Assembly: GCA_029960955.1 (NCBI GenBank)
Contig: JASBVS010000037.1
Span: forward strand, 62,001-126,000
Length of the DNA stretch: 64,000 nucleotides
Reading direction: 5' to 3'
From: Bacillota bacterium
GTDB taxonomy: Bacteria > Bacillota > Sulfobacillia > JAIMAT01
A program made the position numbers and the translations under genes. Position 1 is the first letter of the stretch. Each line of letters opens with the position of its first letter. Below the pieces are notes generated by a model. That model was not told the origin of the DNA. It saw only the letters and a program-made list of their open reading frames with translations, and did not search any database. Below, in pieces: positions 10,861 through 19,209 of this stretch.

Positions 10861-11933
10861 GCGCCGCGCCGCTCCTCGCCCGGCCTGCGCTCCGCCAGCT
10901 CGCGGCTGAGCGTGCGGAGCGCTTCCAGTCGCTCCCGCGCCGCCCCGCCGTCGACGCTGCGCCGGGCCAGCTCCAGCCCCTCGCGCAGGTCCCCGGCGAC
11001 GTCGGCCGCCAGGAGCGCCGCCGCCGCGTTGAGCAGGACCGTCTCCCGCCGCGGGCCCTCCTCGCCCCCCAGGACGGACTCGGTGATGGCGGCGTTCTCC
11101 GCCGCGTCGCCCCCGGCCAGCGCGCTTCGCGGCGCGGGCGCCAGGCCGAGCTCCTGGGGATCGAGCACGTAGGTGTGCAGCCGCCCCTCCCGGGCCTCGG
11201 TGACGCGCGCCGGCGCGCTGGTGCTCAGCTCGTCCAGGCCGTCCAGGGAGTGGACCACCAGGACGTGCCGGGCGCCCAGACGCATCAGCACCTCGGCCAG
11301 CGGCTCGGTCAGCGCCGGGTCGTAGACGCCCACCAGCTGCGCCTCCGCCCCGGCCGGGTTGGTCAGCGGACCGAGCACGTTGAAGATCGTCCGGAAGCCG
11401 AGCTCCCTGCGCGGCCCGGCGGCGTGGCGCATGGCCGCGTGGAGCCGCGGCGCGAAGAGGAAGGCGATCCCCACCTCGTCGAGGCAGAGCCCGGCCGCCT
11501 CCGCGTCCAGGTCGACGGCGACGCCCAGCGCCTCCAGCACGTCGGCGCTCCCGGCGCGGCTGGAGACCGAGCGGTTGCCATGCTTGGCCACCGCCTGCCC
11601 CGCCCCTGCCACCACGAAGGCCGCGGTGGTGGAGATGTTGAACGTGCCGGCCCCGTCGCCCCCGGTTCCGCAGGTGTCGACGACAGGCGCCCGCCTCCGC
11701 TCGACCCGTGCGGCTCGCTGCCGCATCGCCCGCGCGGCCCCCTCGATCTCCTCCTCCGTCTCGCCGCGCACGCGCATCGCCGTCAGCAAGGCGGCGATCT
11801 GCGCGTCGCTGGCGCGCCCGTCCATCACCTCGCCGATCACTTCCTCGGCCTCGGCGACGGTCAGCCGCTCCCCCGCCGCCACCTTCGCCAGCGCCTCGCG
11901 CAGCATCCCACCACCCCCCATCGGCTCGGACAC
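10857..11933 (-). CDS. trpD: Anthranilate phosphoribosyltransferase
   Basis: Transfers phosphoribosyl from PRPP to anthranilate. The PRPP/anthranilate signature VDTCGTGGDGAGTFNIST, KHGNRSVSS and NVLGPLTNPA are intact. I choose GTG at 11933: GGAGG lies 5 nt upstream, immediately after the second T-box terminator. The ORF-track start at 12080 would translate through the T-box. About 358 residues. First gene of the operon; trpE and trpG are not in the window. Confidence 0.95.
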   Translation of the reverse strand: MSEPMGGGGMLREALAKVAAGERLTVAEAEEVIGEVMDGRASDAQIAALLTAMRVRGETEEEIEGAARAMRQRAARVERRRAPVVDTCGTGGDGAGTFNISTTAAFVVAGAGQAVAKHGNRSVSSRAGSADVLEALGVAVDLDAEAAGLCLDEVGIAFLFAPRLHAAMRHAAGPRRELGFRTIFNVLGPLTNPAGAEAQLVGVYDPALTEPLAEVLMRLGARHVLVVHSLDGLDELSTSAPARVTEAREGRLHTYVLDPQELGLAPAPRSALAGGDAAENAAITESVLGGEEGPRRETVLLNAAAALLAADVAGDLREGLELARRSVDGGAARERLEALRTLSRELAERRPGEERRGA

Positions 11934-11953
11934 CCCGGCCTCCAGGCCGACAG

Positions 11954-11996
11954 AAAAGCGGCCCCGCCCGTTGGGACGGAGGCCGCGGTGCCACCC
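11954..11996 (-). promoter_or_regulatory. Second, partial T-box (antiterminator/terminator module only)
   Basis: A second exact GGGTGGCACCGCGG T-box motif (11983-11996) is followed by GCGGCC...GGCCGC and a U-run (hairpin 11954-11986). Only about 35 nt separate it from the U-run of the first unit, too little for its own stem I or specifier. It is therefore a duplicated expression-platform module, placed between the full T-box and the trpD start. Confidence 0.85.
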
Positions 11997-12032
11997 AAGC
12001 TTGGAGCCCCTGCCGGAGGTGCGCCGGCGGAT

Positions 12033-12290
12033 AAAAAAACTTCCGCCCGCATGGGACGGAAGTCGATTCCGCGGTGCCACCCAACTGGGAGGAAGCTCCC
12101 ACTCAGCCCGGATCCCTTACCGGATCCGGCTCCCCTGTACCGGGGGGAGAACCGGCGCACCCTAGGGCGCCCCAGCGCCTTCGGGCCGCAGCTCCGGGAG
12201 CCATTCACCCGCCCGCCGCACCGGCTCGCAGCCGCCGCCGGCTCTCTGAAGCGGCCAGACCAGGCTACTCGTTCCCGTCATCGCCCGGGA
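12033..12290 (-). promoter_or_regulatory. tRNA-Trp-sensing T-box leader of the trp operon
   Basis: The leader reads GATGACGGGAACGAGTAG (stem I start), CAGAGAGC, then GTGAATGGCTCCCGGAGC, in which UGG at 12203-12201 sits at the specifier position, a Trp codon. The T-box GGGTGGCACCGCGG is at 12069-12082 and competes with the terminator ACTTCCG...CGGAAGT followed by seven U (12033-12063). Uncharged tRNA-Trp should stabilise the antiterminator and permit trp transcription. Confidence 0.93.
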
Positions 12291-12310
12291 CCACGTTCGG
12301 TTTGGGTGCG

Positions 12311-12340
12311 ATTCTACCTGCGCGCCCGGGGAGGCGTCAA
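12311..12340 (-). promoter_or_regulatory. Sigma-A-type promoter of the trp operon
   Basis: TTGACG (12335-12340) and TAGAAT (12311-12316), 18 bp apart, point into the T-box leader. The predicted transcript starts near 12304. The -35 box overlaps the sucD stop codon. Confidence 0.75.
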
Positions 12341-13209
12341 GCCGCACCGAGCTTCTGCCTGAGCAGCTCGGCCACCTGCCACGGGAAGTCGGCCACCTGG
12401 ACGCCCGCGGCCGTCAGCGCCGCCACCTTGCTCTCGTAGGTGCCGCGGCCGCGCTCGATGATGGCGCCGGCGTGGCCCATGCGCTTCCCGGGAGGGGCGC
12501 TGCGTCCGGCCACGTAGGCGACCACCGGCTTGGACATGGTCTTGATGAACTCGGCCGCCTCCTCCTCGGCGGTGCCGCCGATCTCGCCCACCAGGGCGAC
12601 CGCCCGCGTCGCCTCGTCCGCCTCGAACCGCTTCAGCACGTCGATGAACGTGAGGCCGACCACCCGGTCGCCGCCCATGCCCACGACCGTGGACTCGCCG
12701 AGGCCGGCCTGGGAGATGGCCTGCACGATCTCGTAGCTGAGGGTCCCGCTGCGGGCGACCACGCCCACGGCGCCGGGCCGGAAGATGCTGTTGGGCGGAA
12801 TGCCGATCTTGGACTTGCCCGGGGAGCAGATGCCGTAGGTGTTGGGGCCGATGACGATCGCGCCCCGCTGCCGGGCGAAGGCGACGATCGCGGCCGCGTC
12901 GTGCAGGGGCACGTGCTCGGCGATGACCACGACAAGCGAGCAGCCGGCCTCGATCGCCTCGAAGGCCGCGTCCTTGACGAAGGGGGCCGGCACGAAGAGG
13001 ACGGAGGCGTTGGCGCCATGCTTGTCCACCGCCTCCTGCACCGTCTCGTAGACGGGGACGCCGTGGACCTCCTGGCCGCCCTTCCCCGGCGAGACGCCGG
13101 CGACGACGCGCGTGCCGTACTCCAGCATCAGGCTCGTATGGAAGCTCCCCTGGTGACCCGTGATCCCCTGCACCACGACCCGGGTCTTGTCGTCGACCAA
13201 GATCGCCAT
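12337..13209 (-). CDS. sucD: Succinyl-CoA synthetase alpha subunit
   Basis: ADP/GDP-forming succinate-CoA ligase, alpha chain, 290 residues. The CoA-binding Rossmann start (VVVQGITGHQGSFHT) is present, and the phosphohistidine lies in GHAGAIIERGRGTYESK. It begins at the base next to the sucC stop, so the two are co-translated. Last gene of the mdh-malic enzyme-sucC-sucD operon; the trp promoter overlaps its end. Confidence 0.96.
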   Translation of the reverse strand: MAILVDDKTRVVVQGITGHQGSFHTSLMLEYGTRVVAGVSPGKGGQEVHGVPVYETVQEAVDKHGANASVLFVPAPFVKDAAFEAIEAGCSLVVVIAEHVPLHDAAAIVAFARQRGAIVIGPNTYGICSPGKSKIGIPPNSIFRPGAVGVVARSGTLSYEIVQAISQAGLGESTVVGMGGDRVVGLTFIDVLKRFEADEATRAVALVGEIGGTAEEEAAEFIKTMSKPVVAYVAGRSAPPGKRMGHAGAIIERGRGTYESKVAALTAAGVQVADFPWQVAELLRQKLGAA

Positions 13210-14334
13210 TCAGCCCTCGACCCCCTCGCCGGCGCGCGCCAGCTCCACCGCGCGGGCCGCAGCCTCCTCCATCGAACGGTAGGCCTGGATGCCCTCGCCG
13301 CGAAGCATCTCCACGCCCTTCTCCTCGTTGGTGCCCACCAGCCGGACCACCATCGGCATGGAGATGCCCACCTCGCGCCGCGCGGTGATGACGGCCTGCG
13401 CGACGTCGTCGCAGCGGGTGATCCCTCCGAAGATGTTGACGAAGATCGCCTTGGGGCGGGTCGAGACCAGGACCTTGAGCGCCTCGGCCATGGGCCCGGC
13501 GGCGGCGCCGCCGCCGGCGTCGAGGAAGTTCATCGGCCGACCGCCGTAGCGCTGCAAGACGTCCAGCGTCGCCATGGTGATGCCGGCGCCGTTCGCCATG
13601 ACCGCGATGTCCCCGTCCAGCTCCACGTAGGCCAGGCCCAGTTCGCGCACCCGCTTCTCCAGCTCGGTCGCCTCGCTGGTGCGCGGCAGGTCGGGATGGC
13701 GGTAGAGCGCGTCGTCGTCGACGTTGAGTCGCGCGTCGGCGGCGACCAGCCGGTCGCCGGCGACGGCCAGAGGGTTGATCTCCACCAGCTCCGCGTCGTA
13801 GCGGCGGAAGATCTCGTAGAGCTTGAGCGCGATCTCGCCGAACTGCCTGGCCAGGTCGCCCGAGAGGCCGAGCCGGTGGGCGACCCAGCGGGTCGCGTAC
13901 GGCATCAGCCCCCACTCCACCGGTACGGGCTGGCGGACGATGGCGCGCTCGGGCACCTCCTCGATCTCCATGCCGCCCGAGGCCGAGGCGATCAAGAGCG
14001 GCCGCTTGGCCGCGTTGTCCATCGTGATGCCCAGGTAGAGCTCGCGGTCGATGCCCAGCATGCTCTCGACGTAGACCGTCTCGACCACGCAGCCCTTCAG
14101 GTTCATGCCGAGGATCTCGCCGGCGCGGCTGCGCGCCTCCTCCGGCGTCTGGGCCGGCTTCACGCCGCCCGCCTTGCCGCGCCCGCCCACCAGCACCTGC
14201 GCCTTGACGACGCAGGGGCCCAGCGAGCGGGCCGCCGCCTCGGCCTCCTCGGGCGTACGGGCGAGGCGGCCCGGGGGCACCGGAACGCCGTTCTCGCGCA
14301 GGACACCCTTGGCCATGTACTCGTACAGCTTCAT
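13210..14334 (-). CDS. sucC: Succinyl-CoA synthetase beta subunit
   Basis: ATP-grasp beta chain that carries the nucleotide and succinate sites, 374 residues. MKLYEYMAKGVLRENGVPVP at the N-terminus, VVKAQVLVGGRGKAGGV, EINPLAV and NFLDAGGGA with NIFGGITRCD are typical. It directly abuts sucD and lies 62 nt after the malic enzyme gene. Confidence 0.96.
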   Translation of the reverse strand: MKLYEYMAKGVLRENGVPVPPGRLARTPEEAEAAARSLGPCVVKAQVLVGGRGKAGGVKPAQTPEEARSRAGEILGMNLKGCVVETVYVESMLGIDRELYLGITMDNAAKRPLLIASASGGMEIEEVPERAIVRQPVPVEWGLMPYATRWVAHRLGLSGDLARQFGEIALKLYEIFRRYDAELVEINPLAVAGDRLVAADARLNVDDDALYRHPDLPRTSEATELEKRVRELGLAYVELDGDIAVMANGAGITMATLDVLQRYGGRPMNFLDAGGGAAAGPMAEALKVLVSTRPKAIFVNIFGGITRCDDVAQAVITARREVGISMPMVVRLVGTNEEKGVEMLRGEGIQAYRSMEEAAARAVELARAGEGVEG

Positions 14335-14396
14335 CCGGTCACATCACCTTCCTGGTCGTGCCTCGGAGCGGCTCGGGCGGCGGCGGCGCCCTGCGC

Positions 14397-15674
14397 CTAG
14401 GCGCTGGCGCGGCGGACTTCCGCCACGAGCTCGCGCGTGTGCCGCGCCACCTCCTCGGGCGTGCGCTCCACCCGCGCCACCCCGTCCTGGACGGCTGCCT
14501 CGGCGACGGCCGCGGCCACGACGGGGGCCACCTCCGGATTCCACATGGAGGGGATGATGTACTCTTCGCGCAGCTCCCCCGGTGCGACGAGCGCGGCGAT
14601 GGCCTCGGCGGCCGCCCGCTTCATGTGCTCGGTGATCTGCCGGGCGCGGACGTCGAGGGCGCCGCGGAAGACGCCGGGGAAGACCAGGCTGTTGTTGATC
14701 TGGTTGGGGAAGTCCGAGCGCCCCGTGGCCACCACCCGCGATCCCGCCGCCCGCGCGTCGTCCGGGTAGATCTCCGGGACCGGGTTGGCCATGGCCATGA
14801 CGATGTTCTCCGGCGCCATGGTCCGAACCATCTCCGGCGTGAGGGCACCTCCCGCCGAGACGCCGATGAAGACGTCGGCGCCCCGGACGGCCTCGGACAG
14901 GCCGCCCCGGACGCCCCGCGGGTTGGTCAGCTCGGCCATGCGGAGCTTATACGGGTTCATGTCCTCCTTGCGGTCCTTCCAGATCGCGCCGGCCCGGTCG
15001 CAGAGGATGACGTCCCGGGCACCCATGTCCAGCAAGAGCTGGGTGATGGCGATGCCGGCGGCTCCCGCGCCGTTGACCACGATCTTGACCGCGGCCAGCG
15101 GTCTGCCCACCAGCTTGAGGGCGTTGATCAGCGCGGCCGCCGTGACGATGGCGGTGCCGTGCTGGTCGTCGTGGAAGACCGGGATCTCCAGCTCCTGGCG
15201 GAGGCGCGCCTCGATCTCGAAGCAGCGCGGCGCGGAGATGTCCTCGAGGTTGACGCCGCCGAAGTTGGGCGCCAGGAGCTTCACGGTCTCGGTGATGCGG
15301 GAGACTTCCTTGGTGGCGAGGCAGACGGGGATGGCATTGACACCGCCGAAGATCTTGAAGAGGACGGACTTCCCCTCCATCACCGGCAGCGCGGCCTCCG
15401 GACCGATGTCGCCCAGCCCGAGGACGGCGGTGCCATCCGTCACCACCGCCACCGTGTTCCCCTTGCCCGTGTACTCGTAGGCCAGATCGGGCTGCTCGTG
15501 GATCTCCTTGCACGGTTCCGCGACCCCCGGGGTGTAGGCCAGGCTCAGGTCATGACGATCCCGGACGGGAACCCGCGAACGCACCTCGATCTTGCCGCGC
15601 ACCTGCCTGTGCAGCGTGAGCGCCTGCTCCCGAAGCTCGTCGGCCTCGCGCTCCGTCACTGCCATCCCGTCCAC
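14397..15674 (-). CDS. NAD(P)-dependent malic enzyme
   Basis: Oxidative decarboxylation of malate to pyruvate. 425 residues, the short bacterial form without a phosphotransacetylase domain. Conserved parts are [25 protein letters not shown], the catalytic-region [17 protein letters not shown] and the nucleotide-binding NGAGAAGIA. Its place between mdh and sucCD suggests a module for interconverting malate, pyruvate and succinyl-CoA. The cofactor preference cannot be decided. Confidence 0.93.
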   Translation of the reverse strand: MDGMAVTEREADELREQALTLHRQVRGKIEVRSRVPVRDRHDLSLAYTPGVAEPCKEIHEQPDLAYEYTGKGNTVAVVTDGTAVLGLGDIGPEAALPVMEGKSVLFKIFGGVNAIPVCLATKEVSRITETVKLLAPNFGGVNLEDISAPRCFEIEARLRQELEIPVFHDDQHGTAIVTAAALINALKLVGRPLAAVKIVVNGAGAAGIAITQLLLDMGARDVILCDRAGAIWKDRKEDMNPYKLRMAELTNPRGVRGGLSEAVRGADVFIGVSAGGALTPEMVRTMAPENIVMAMANPVPEIYPDDARAAGSRVVATGRSDFPNQINNSLVFPGVFRGALDVRARQITEHMKRAAAEAIAALVAPGELREEYIIPSMWNPEVAPVVAAAVAEAAVQDGVARVERTPEEVARHTRELVAEVRRASA

Positions 15675-15734
15675 CTCCTGTCCCGCCGGCAGCCGCGAAC
15701 GCCCTGCCTGGCGAATGCGCCACTCGCCCCCGTC

Positions 15735-16679
15735 TCAGCCGAGGGAGCGCAGGATCTCCAGGTTCTGTCTGACCTCGTCGCACGAGCGTTCGAACGCCTG
15801 GCGCTCCTCCTCCGTCAGCTCCAGCTCGATCACCTTCTCCACGCCGTCGCCGCCGAGGATGACCGGGACCCCCGCGAAGATGCCCCGCTGCCCGTACTCG
15901 CCGTCCAGGTAGGCCGCGCAGGTCAGGATCCGCTTCTGGTCGCGCAGGATGGCGGCCACCATCTCCGTGACGGCCGAGCCCGGCGCGTAGAAGGCGCTGC
16001 CGGTCTTGAGCAGGTCGACGATCTCGCCGCCGCCCTTCCGCGTCCGCTCCACCAGGGCCGCGATCCGCTCCGGGGGCAGGAGCCGCTCGATGGGGATCCC
16101 GCCCGCGTAGGCGTAGCGGACCAGCGGAACCATGCTGTCGCCGTGCCCGCCGAGGACCATGGCGGTGACGTCGCGGTAGGAGACGCCCAGCTCCTGGGCG
16201 ATGAAGGTGCGGAAGCGAGTCGAGTCGAGGATCCCGGACTGGCCGACCACCCGGTTCCTGGGGAAGCCCGTGGCCTCCAGGGCGACGGTGCACATGGTGT
16301 CCAGCGGGTTGCTGAGGACGATGACGTAGGCGTCGGGGGCGTGACGGGCGATCTGCTCGGAGGCGGAGCGGACGATGCCTGCGTTGGTGGCCAGCAGGTC
16401 CGACCGGCTCATGCCGGGCTTCCGCGCCACCCCGGCGGTGATCACCACCACGTCGGCGCCCTCCAGCGCCGCAAAGTCGTTGGAGCCCGTGACGTGGACG
16501 TCGAAGTGCTCGACAGGGGCCGCTTCCTGGAGGTCGAGGGCCTTCCCCTGGGGCAGACCTTCCACGATGTCGATGAGGACGATGTCTCCCAGTTCCTTGG
16601 CGGCGCACCAGTGCGCGGTGGTGGCTCCGGTGGCGCCTGCGCCGACGATGCCGATCCTGGGCCTTCTGTTCTTCGCCAT
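15735..16679 (-). CDS. mdh: Malate dehydrogenase (LDH-like type)
   Basis: NAD-dependent malate/oxaloacetate oxidoreductase, 314 residues. It has the Rossmann [13 protein letters not shown], the substrate-loop [11 protein letters not shown] (Arg at the lactate/malate-discriminating position supports malate), [13 protein letters not shown] and the catalytic His in GGHGDSMVP. First gene of the operon. The 5' leader has a large hairpin ahead of the start (see findings). Confidence 0.93.
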   Translation of the reverse strand: MAKNRRPRIGIVGAGATGATTAHWCAAKELGDIVLIDIVEGLPQGKALDLQEAAPVEHFDVHVTGSNDFAALEGADVVVITAGVARKPGMSRSDLLATNAGIVRSASEQIARHAPDAYVIVLSNPLDTMCTVALEATGFPRNRVVGQSGILDSTRFRTFIAQELGVSYRDVTAMVLGGHGDSMVPLVRYAYAGGIPIERLLPPERIAALVERTRKGGGEIVDLLKTGSAFYAPGSAVTEMVAAILRDQKRILTCAAYLDGEYGQRGIFAGVPVILGGDGVEKVIELELTEEERQAFERSCDEVRQNLEILRSLG

Positions 16680-16751
16680 CTGGTCCTCCCCCCTGGTCCG
16701 CGGCGCTCCGCCGGGCGCGGAACGCCGCTCAGCCGTGGCGAGGAAAACGAA

Positions 16752-16807
16752 GGGCCGGGCGACGCAGCCTCACCGGGTCCCGCGAACTCGTCCCTCGCGC
16801 CCGGCCC
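16752..16807 (-). terminator. Large hairpin with U-rich tail between ccmD and mdh
   Basis: A perfect 10-bp inverted repeat, GGGCCGGGCG and CGCCCGGCCC, encloses 36 nt and is followed on the minus strand by TTCGTTTTCC. It could end ccm transcripts. Because a -10-like TATAAT lies between ccmD and the hairpin, it could also attenuate mdh transcription. Confidence 0.5.
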
Positions 16808-16839
16808 AAGGCATCCCCGGTCCCGGCCATCCGATGCCG

Positions 16840-16868
16840 ATTATAGTGCCGCCCGGGATGCAGGAAAA
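16840..16868 (-). promoter_or_regulatory. Candidate mdh operon promoter
   Basis: A perfect TATAAT (16840-16845) is preceded, 17 bp upstream, by only a weak -35 (TTTTCC). It points at mdh, with a predicted leader of about 155 nt. Confidence 0.4.
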
Positions 16869-16874
16869 GGCAGG

Positions 16875-17075
16875 TCAGTCGCCGCCTTCCTGCCGCGAAG
16901 CCGCGCCCCGCCTCGCATCCCGGGCGGCGTCGGAAACCGTCGCCTCCTCCTCCGGCAGCATCGAGGAGAGCCGCCCGACCTCCTCCTCCAGCCTGCGCGT
17001 GGCCAGCGCCAGCCGGACTACGTACCCCGCCAGGCCCAGCCAGATCACCCCGTACGCCAGCGCCACCCAGCCCAC
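16875..17075 (-). CDS. ccmD: CcmD-like small membrane protein
   Basis: A 66-residue protein with one N-terminal transmembrane helix (GWVALAYGVIWLGLAGYVV) followed by a charged, probably coiled-coil tail (RRLEEEVGRLSSMLPEEE). Size, topology and position after ccmC fit CcmD, which helps heme-loaded CcmE leave CcmABC. The GTG at 17075 has GGGGAG 5 nt upstream. The ORF track shows it only as the tail of a false 297-residue frame. Confidence 0.75.
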   Translation of the reverse strand: MGWVALAYGVIWLGLAGYVVRLALATRRLEEEVGRLSSMLPEEEATVSDAARDARRGAASRQEGGD

Positions 17076-17104
17076 GTTCGCTCCCCTTTCCGACCTTCCT
17101 CCGG

Positions 17105-17836
17105 CTACGTGCGTTCGCAGCGCATCTCCAGCTCGGCGAGCCGGTCGCGCAGTTCCTCCAGCCGCCAGCGCTGCAGGAAGAGGACGACGCCCACGAGCAG
17201 CACGGCGACGCTGGCCGCGAGCAGCGCCACCACCATCTGCGGCGCCATCCGGATCCCTTGCGGCGTGATCACCTGCGGGTGGTTGGAGTACCACCAGACG
17301 ACCGAGAAGTGGACCACCGGAACGATCGCCACGCTGAGCAGCCCGTAGAGCGCCGCCAGCCTGCCGCCCTGCCCGTCGCCCTCCCTGGCCGCCGCCCGCA
17401 GCAGCAGGTAGCCCGCGTAGAGGAACCACATCAGCAGGGTGGTGGTCAGGCGCGCGTCCTGCCAGAGCCACCAGGCGTTCCAGGCCGAGCGCGCCCAGAT
17501 GCTGCCCGAGAGCAGCGTGAGCGTGGTGAAGAGGACGCCCACCTCGGCCGCGGCCACCGCCACCCGGTCCCAGCGCGCCTGCCGTCGCAGCAGGTAGATC
17601 GCGGAGGCGACCGCCACCAGCCCGAAGGCCAGATAGGCCGTCATGGCCGAGGCCACGTGGAAGTACATGATGCGCTGCACGTCGCCCATCACCCGCTCGG
17701 GCGGCGCCCAGACCAGCCCCAGGTAGAGCGCCACCGGCACCGCCAGCCCGGCCGACACCTCCAGCCACGGCAGGCGGGCCGGCCGACGCCTCCCTCTCCT
17801 CTCCGTCCGGCGGATCGCCGTCGACGGCTCGACCAT
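17105..17836 (-). CDS. ccmC: Heme exporter/handling protein CcmC (CcsA family)
   Basis: Six-helix membrane protein that delivers heme to CcmE. It contains the tryptophan-rich WWD-type region (ARSAWNAWWLWQDARLT) and flanking histidines (IMYFHVASAM, VVHFSVVWWYSNHP) known to hold heme in this family. ATG at 17836 with GGAGGGG 8 nt upstream is preferred over the track start at 17920, giving 243 residues. It begins 5 nt after the ccmB stop. Confidence 0.92.
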   Translation of the reverse strand: MVEPSTAIRRTERRGRRRPARLPWLEVSAGLAVPVALYLGLVWAPPERVMGDVQRIMYFHVASAMTAYLAFGLVAVASAIYLLRRQARWDRVAVAAAEVGVLFTTLTLLSGSIWARSAWNAWWLWQDARLTTTLLMWFLYAGYLLLRAAAREGDGQGGRLAALYGLLSVAIVPVVHFSVVWWYSNHPQVITPQGIRMAPQMVVALLAASVAVLLVGVVLFLQRWRLEELRDRLAELEMRCERT

Positions 17837-17841
17837 CTGGC

Positions 17842-18489
17842 TCACCCCTCCCACAGGAGCTCGAAGAGCAGCGCCGGAACCACCGCGAAGAGCAGGTCGT
17901 ACCCGACCAGGAGCTCCCACCAGAGCGGCGCCGCCGGCGGACCGCCCGCCAGCGCCCAGCCGCCCAGGCGGACCGCCGCCAGGAGCGGCGGGACCAGGAG
18001 CGGGTAGAGCAGGATCGGCAGCAGGATGGGGGCGGCGCGGAGGCGCGCGGTCACCGCCGCCAGGAAGGTGCCCGCGCCGGCGAAGCCCGCGGTTCCCAGG
18101 AGGAGGGTCGCCGCCAGCGCCCAGGCGGGACCGCGCGGGGAGGCGCCCAGCAGACCGAAGGCGGCCAGCCAGAGGAGCGCGCCGAGAAGGGCCAGGTAGA
18201 GCCAGCTGGCCAGCGCCTTGCCGCAGTAGAGCGCGCTCCGGTCGACGGGCCAGAGCAGGAGCTGCAGGAAGGCGTCCTCCTCCGTCTCCTGCGCGAAGGA
18301 GCGGTGGAGGAGGAGGGCCCCCGCGAAGAGCAGGATCAGCCAGAGCGCCGCCGCCAGGCGCTCGCCTTCCCAGCCCGGCTGCGTACCCGCGGCGAGGCTG
18401 AGCAGGGTCAGGAGGAGCAGCGCGAAGAGCAGGCTCGCGCCCAGCGTCTCGCCGCTCCGCGCCTCGCTGACGAGCTCCTTCCGGATCAC
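17842..18489 (-). CDS. ccmB: Heme exporter membrane subunit CcmB
   Basis: Six-helix ABC permease partner of CcmA, 215 residues. The start is GTG at 18489, overlapping the ccmA stop as GTGA, and gives VIRKELVSEARSGETLGASL, a typical CcmB N-terminus. Helices include ALWLILLFAGALLLHRSF and ALASWLYLALLGALLWLA. The track's 348-residue version includes out-of-frame ccmA sequence. Confidence 0.9.
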   Translation of the reverse strand: MIRKELVSEARSGETLGASLLFALLLLTLLSLAAGTQPGWEGERLAAALWLILLFAGALLLHRSFAQETEEDAFLQLLLWPVDRSALYCGKALASWLYLALLGALLWLAAFGLLGASPRGPAWALAATLLLGTAGFAGAGTFLAAVTARLRAAPILLPILLYPLLVPPLLAAVRLGGWALAGGPPAAPLWWELLVGYDLLFAVVPALLFELLWEG

Positions 18490-19202
18490 CGCGGCGAGCG
18501 CGCGAGCGTAGCCCCGTCCGTCCCGACCCCCGCCGCCTCGCCTTCCTCCCCCGGCTCCGCGCACAGCCGTCCCGCCTCCAGCCACCAGCGCCGGTCCACC
18601 TCCCCCAGCCCCGGGTCCGGCTCGTGCGAGACGACGATGGCGGCCGCCCCCCGCGCCCGCGCCTCGTCCAGCGCCTGGCGCAGGAAGCGGCGTCCCGTCT
18701 CGTCCAGCCCGCCGGCCGCCTCGTCGAGGAGGATCAGCTCGGGCTCGGTCAGGAAGCTCCGCGCGATGGCGAGCCGCTGCTGCATCCCCCGCGAGTAGTG
18801 CGAGACCGGCCGCTCCGCCCAGCGCAGCAGCCCCGCGCGCTCCAGCCAGAGCTCCGCCCGGCGGCGCGCTTCCTGCCGGTCGAGCCACGGGTAGCCGGCC
18901 GCATGGAGGAGGAGGCTCTCCCGGCCGGTCAGCCGGGGGTAGAGCGCCGTCCGGTGGCCCACCCAGGCCAGCCGCCCCCGGTAGAGTGCGCCCAGCTGGC
19001 CGACCGGACGCCCCCGCCAGAGGATCTCCCCGGCATCCGGTCGCTCCAGCCCCGCCAGCACGCGCAGCAGGCTCGTCTTCCCGGCCCCGTTGGGTCCCCG
19101 CAGGAGGACGGCCTCGCCCGCCTCCAGGCGGAAGCCTACGCCGCGCAGGACGAGCCGCCCGCCCAGCCGCAGGACCAGCCCCCGCACCTCCAGCAGCGTC
19201 AA
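18486..19202 (-). CDS. ccmA: Heme exporter ATP-binding protein CcmA
   Basis: ABC ATPase of the CcmAB complex that powers release of heme-CcmE. 238 residues. Walker A LLRGPNGAGKTSLLR, signature VSHYSRGMQQRLAIARS, Walker B LILLDEAAGGLD and H-loop VVSHEPD are complete. It lies 7 nt after the unknown ccm-linked membrane protein and overlaps ccmB. Confidence 0.94.
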   Translation of the reverse strand: MTLLEVRGLVLRLGGRLVLRGVGFRLEAGEAVLLRGPNGAGKTSLLRVLAGLERPDAGEILWRGRPVGQLGALYRGRLAWVGHRTALYPRLTGRESLLLHAAGYPWLDRQEARRRAELWLERAGLLRWAERPVSHYSRGMQQRLAIARSFLTEPELILLDEAAGGLDETGRRFLRQALDEARARGAAAIVVSHEPDPGLGEVDRRWWLEAGRLCAEPGEEGEAAGVGTDGATLARSPR

Positions 19203-19209
19203 GCGGCCT

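Noticed and set aside
14358-17348. 996-residue plus-strand ORF
   Set aside because: It lies antisense to malic enzyme, mdh and ccm genes, which all have clear family motifs. Its composition (Asp/His/Gly/Arg-rich) is that of a shadow frame.
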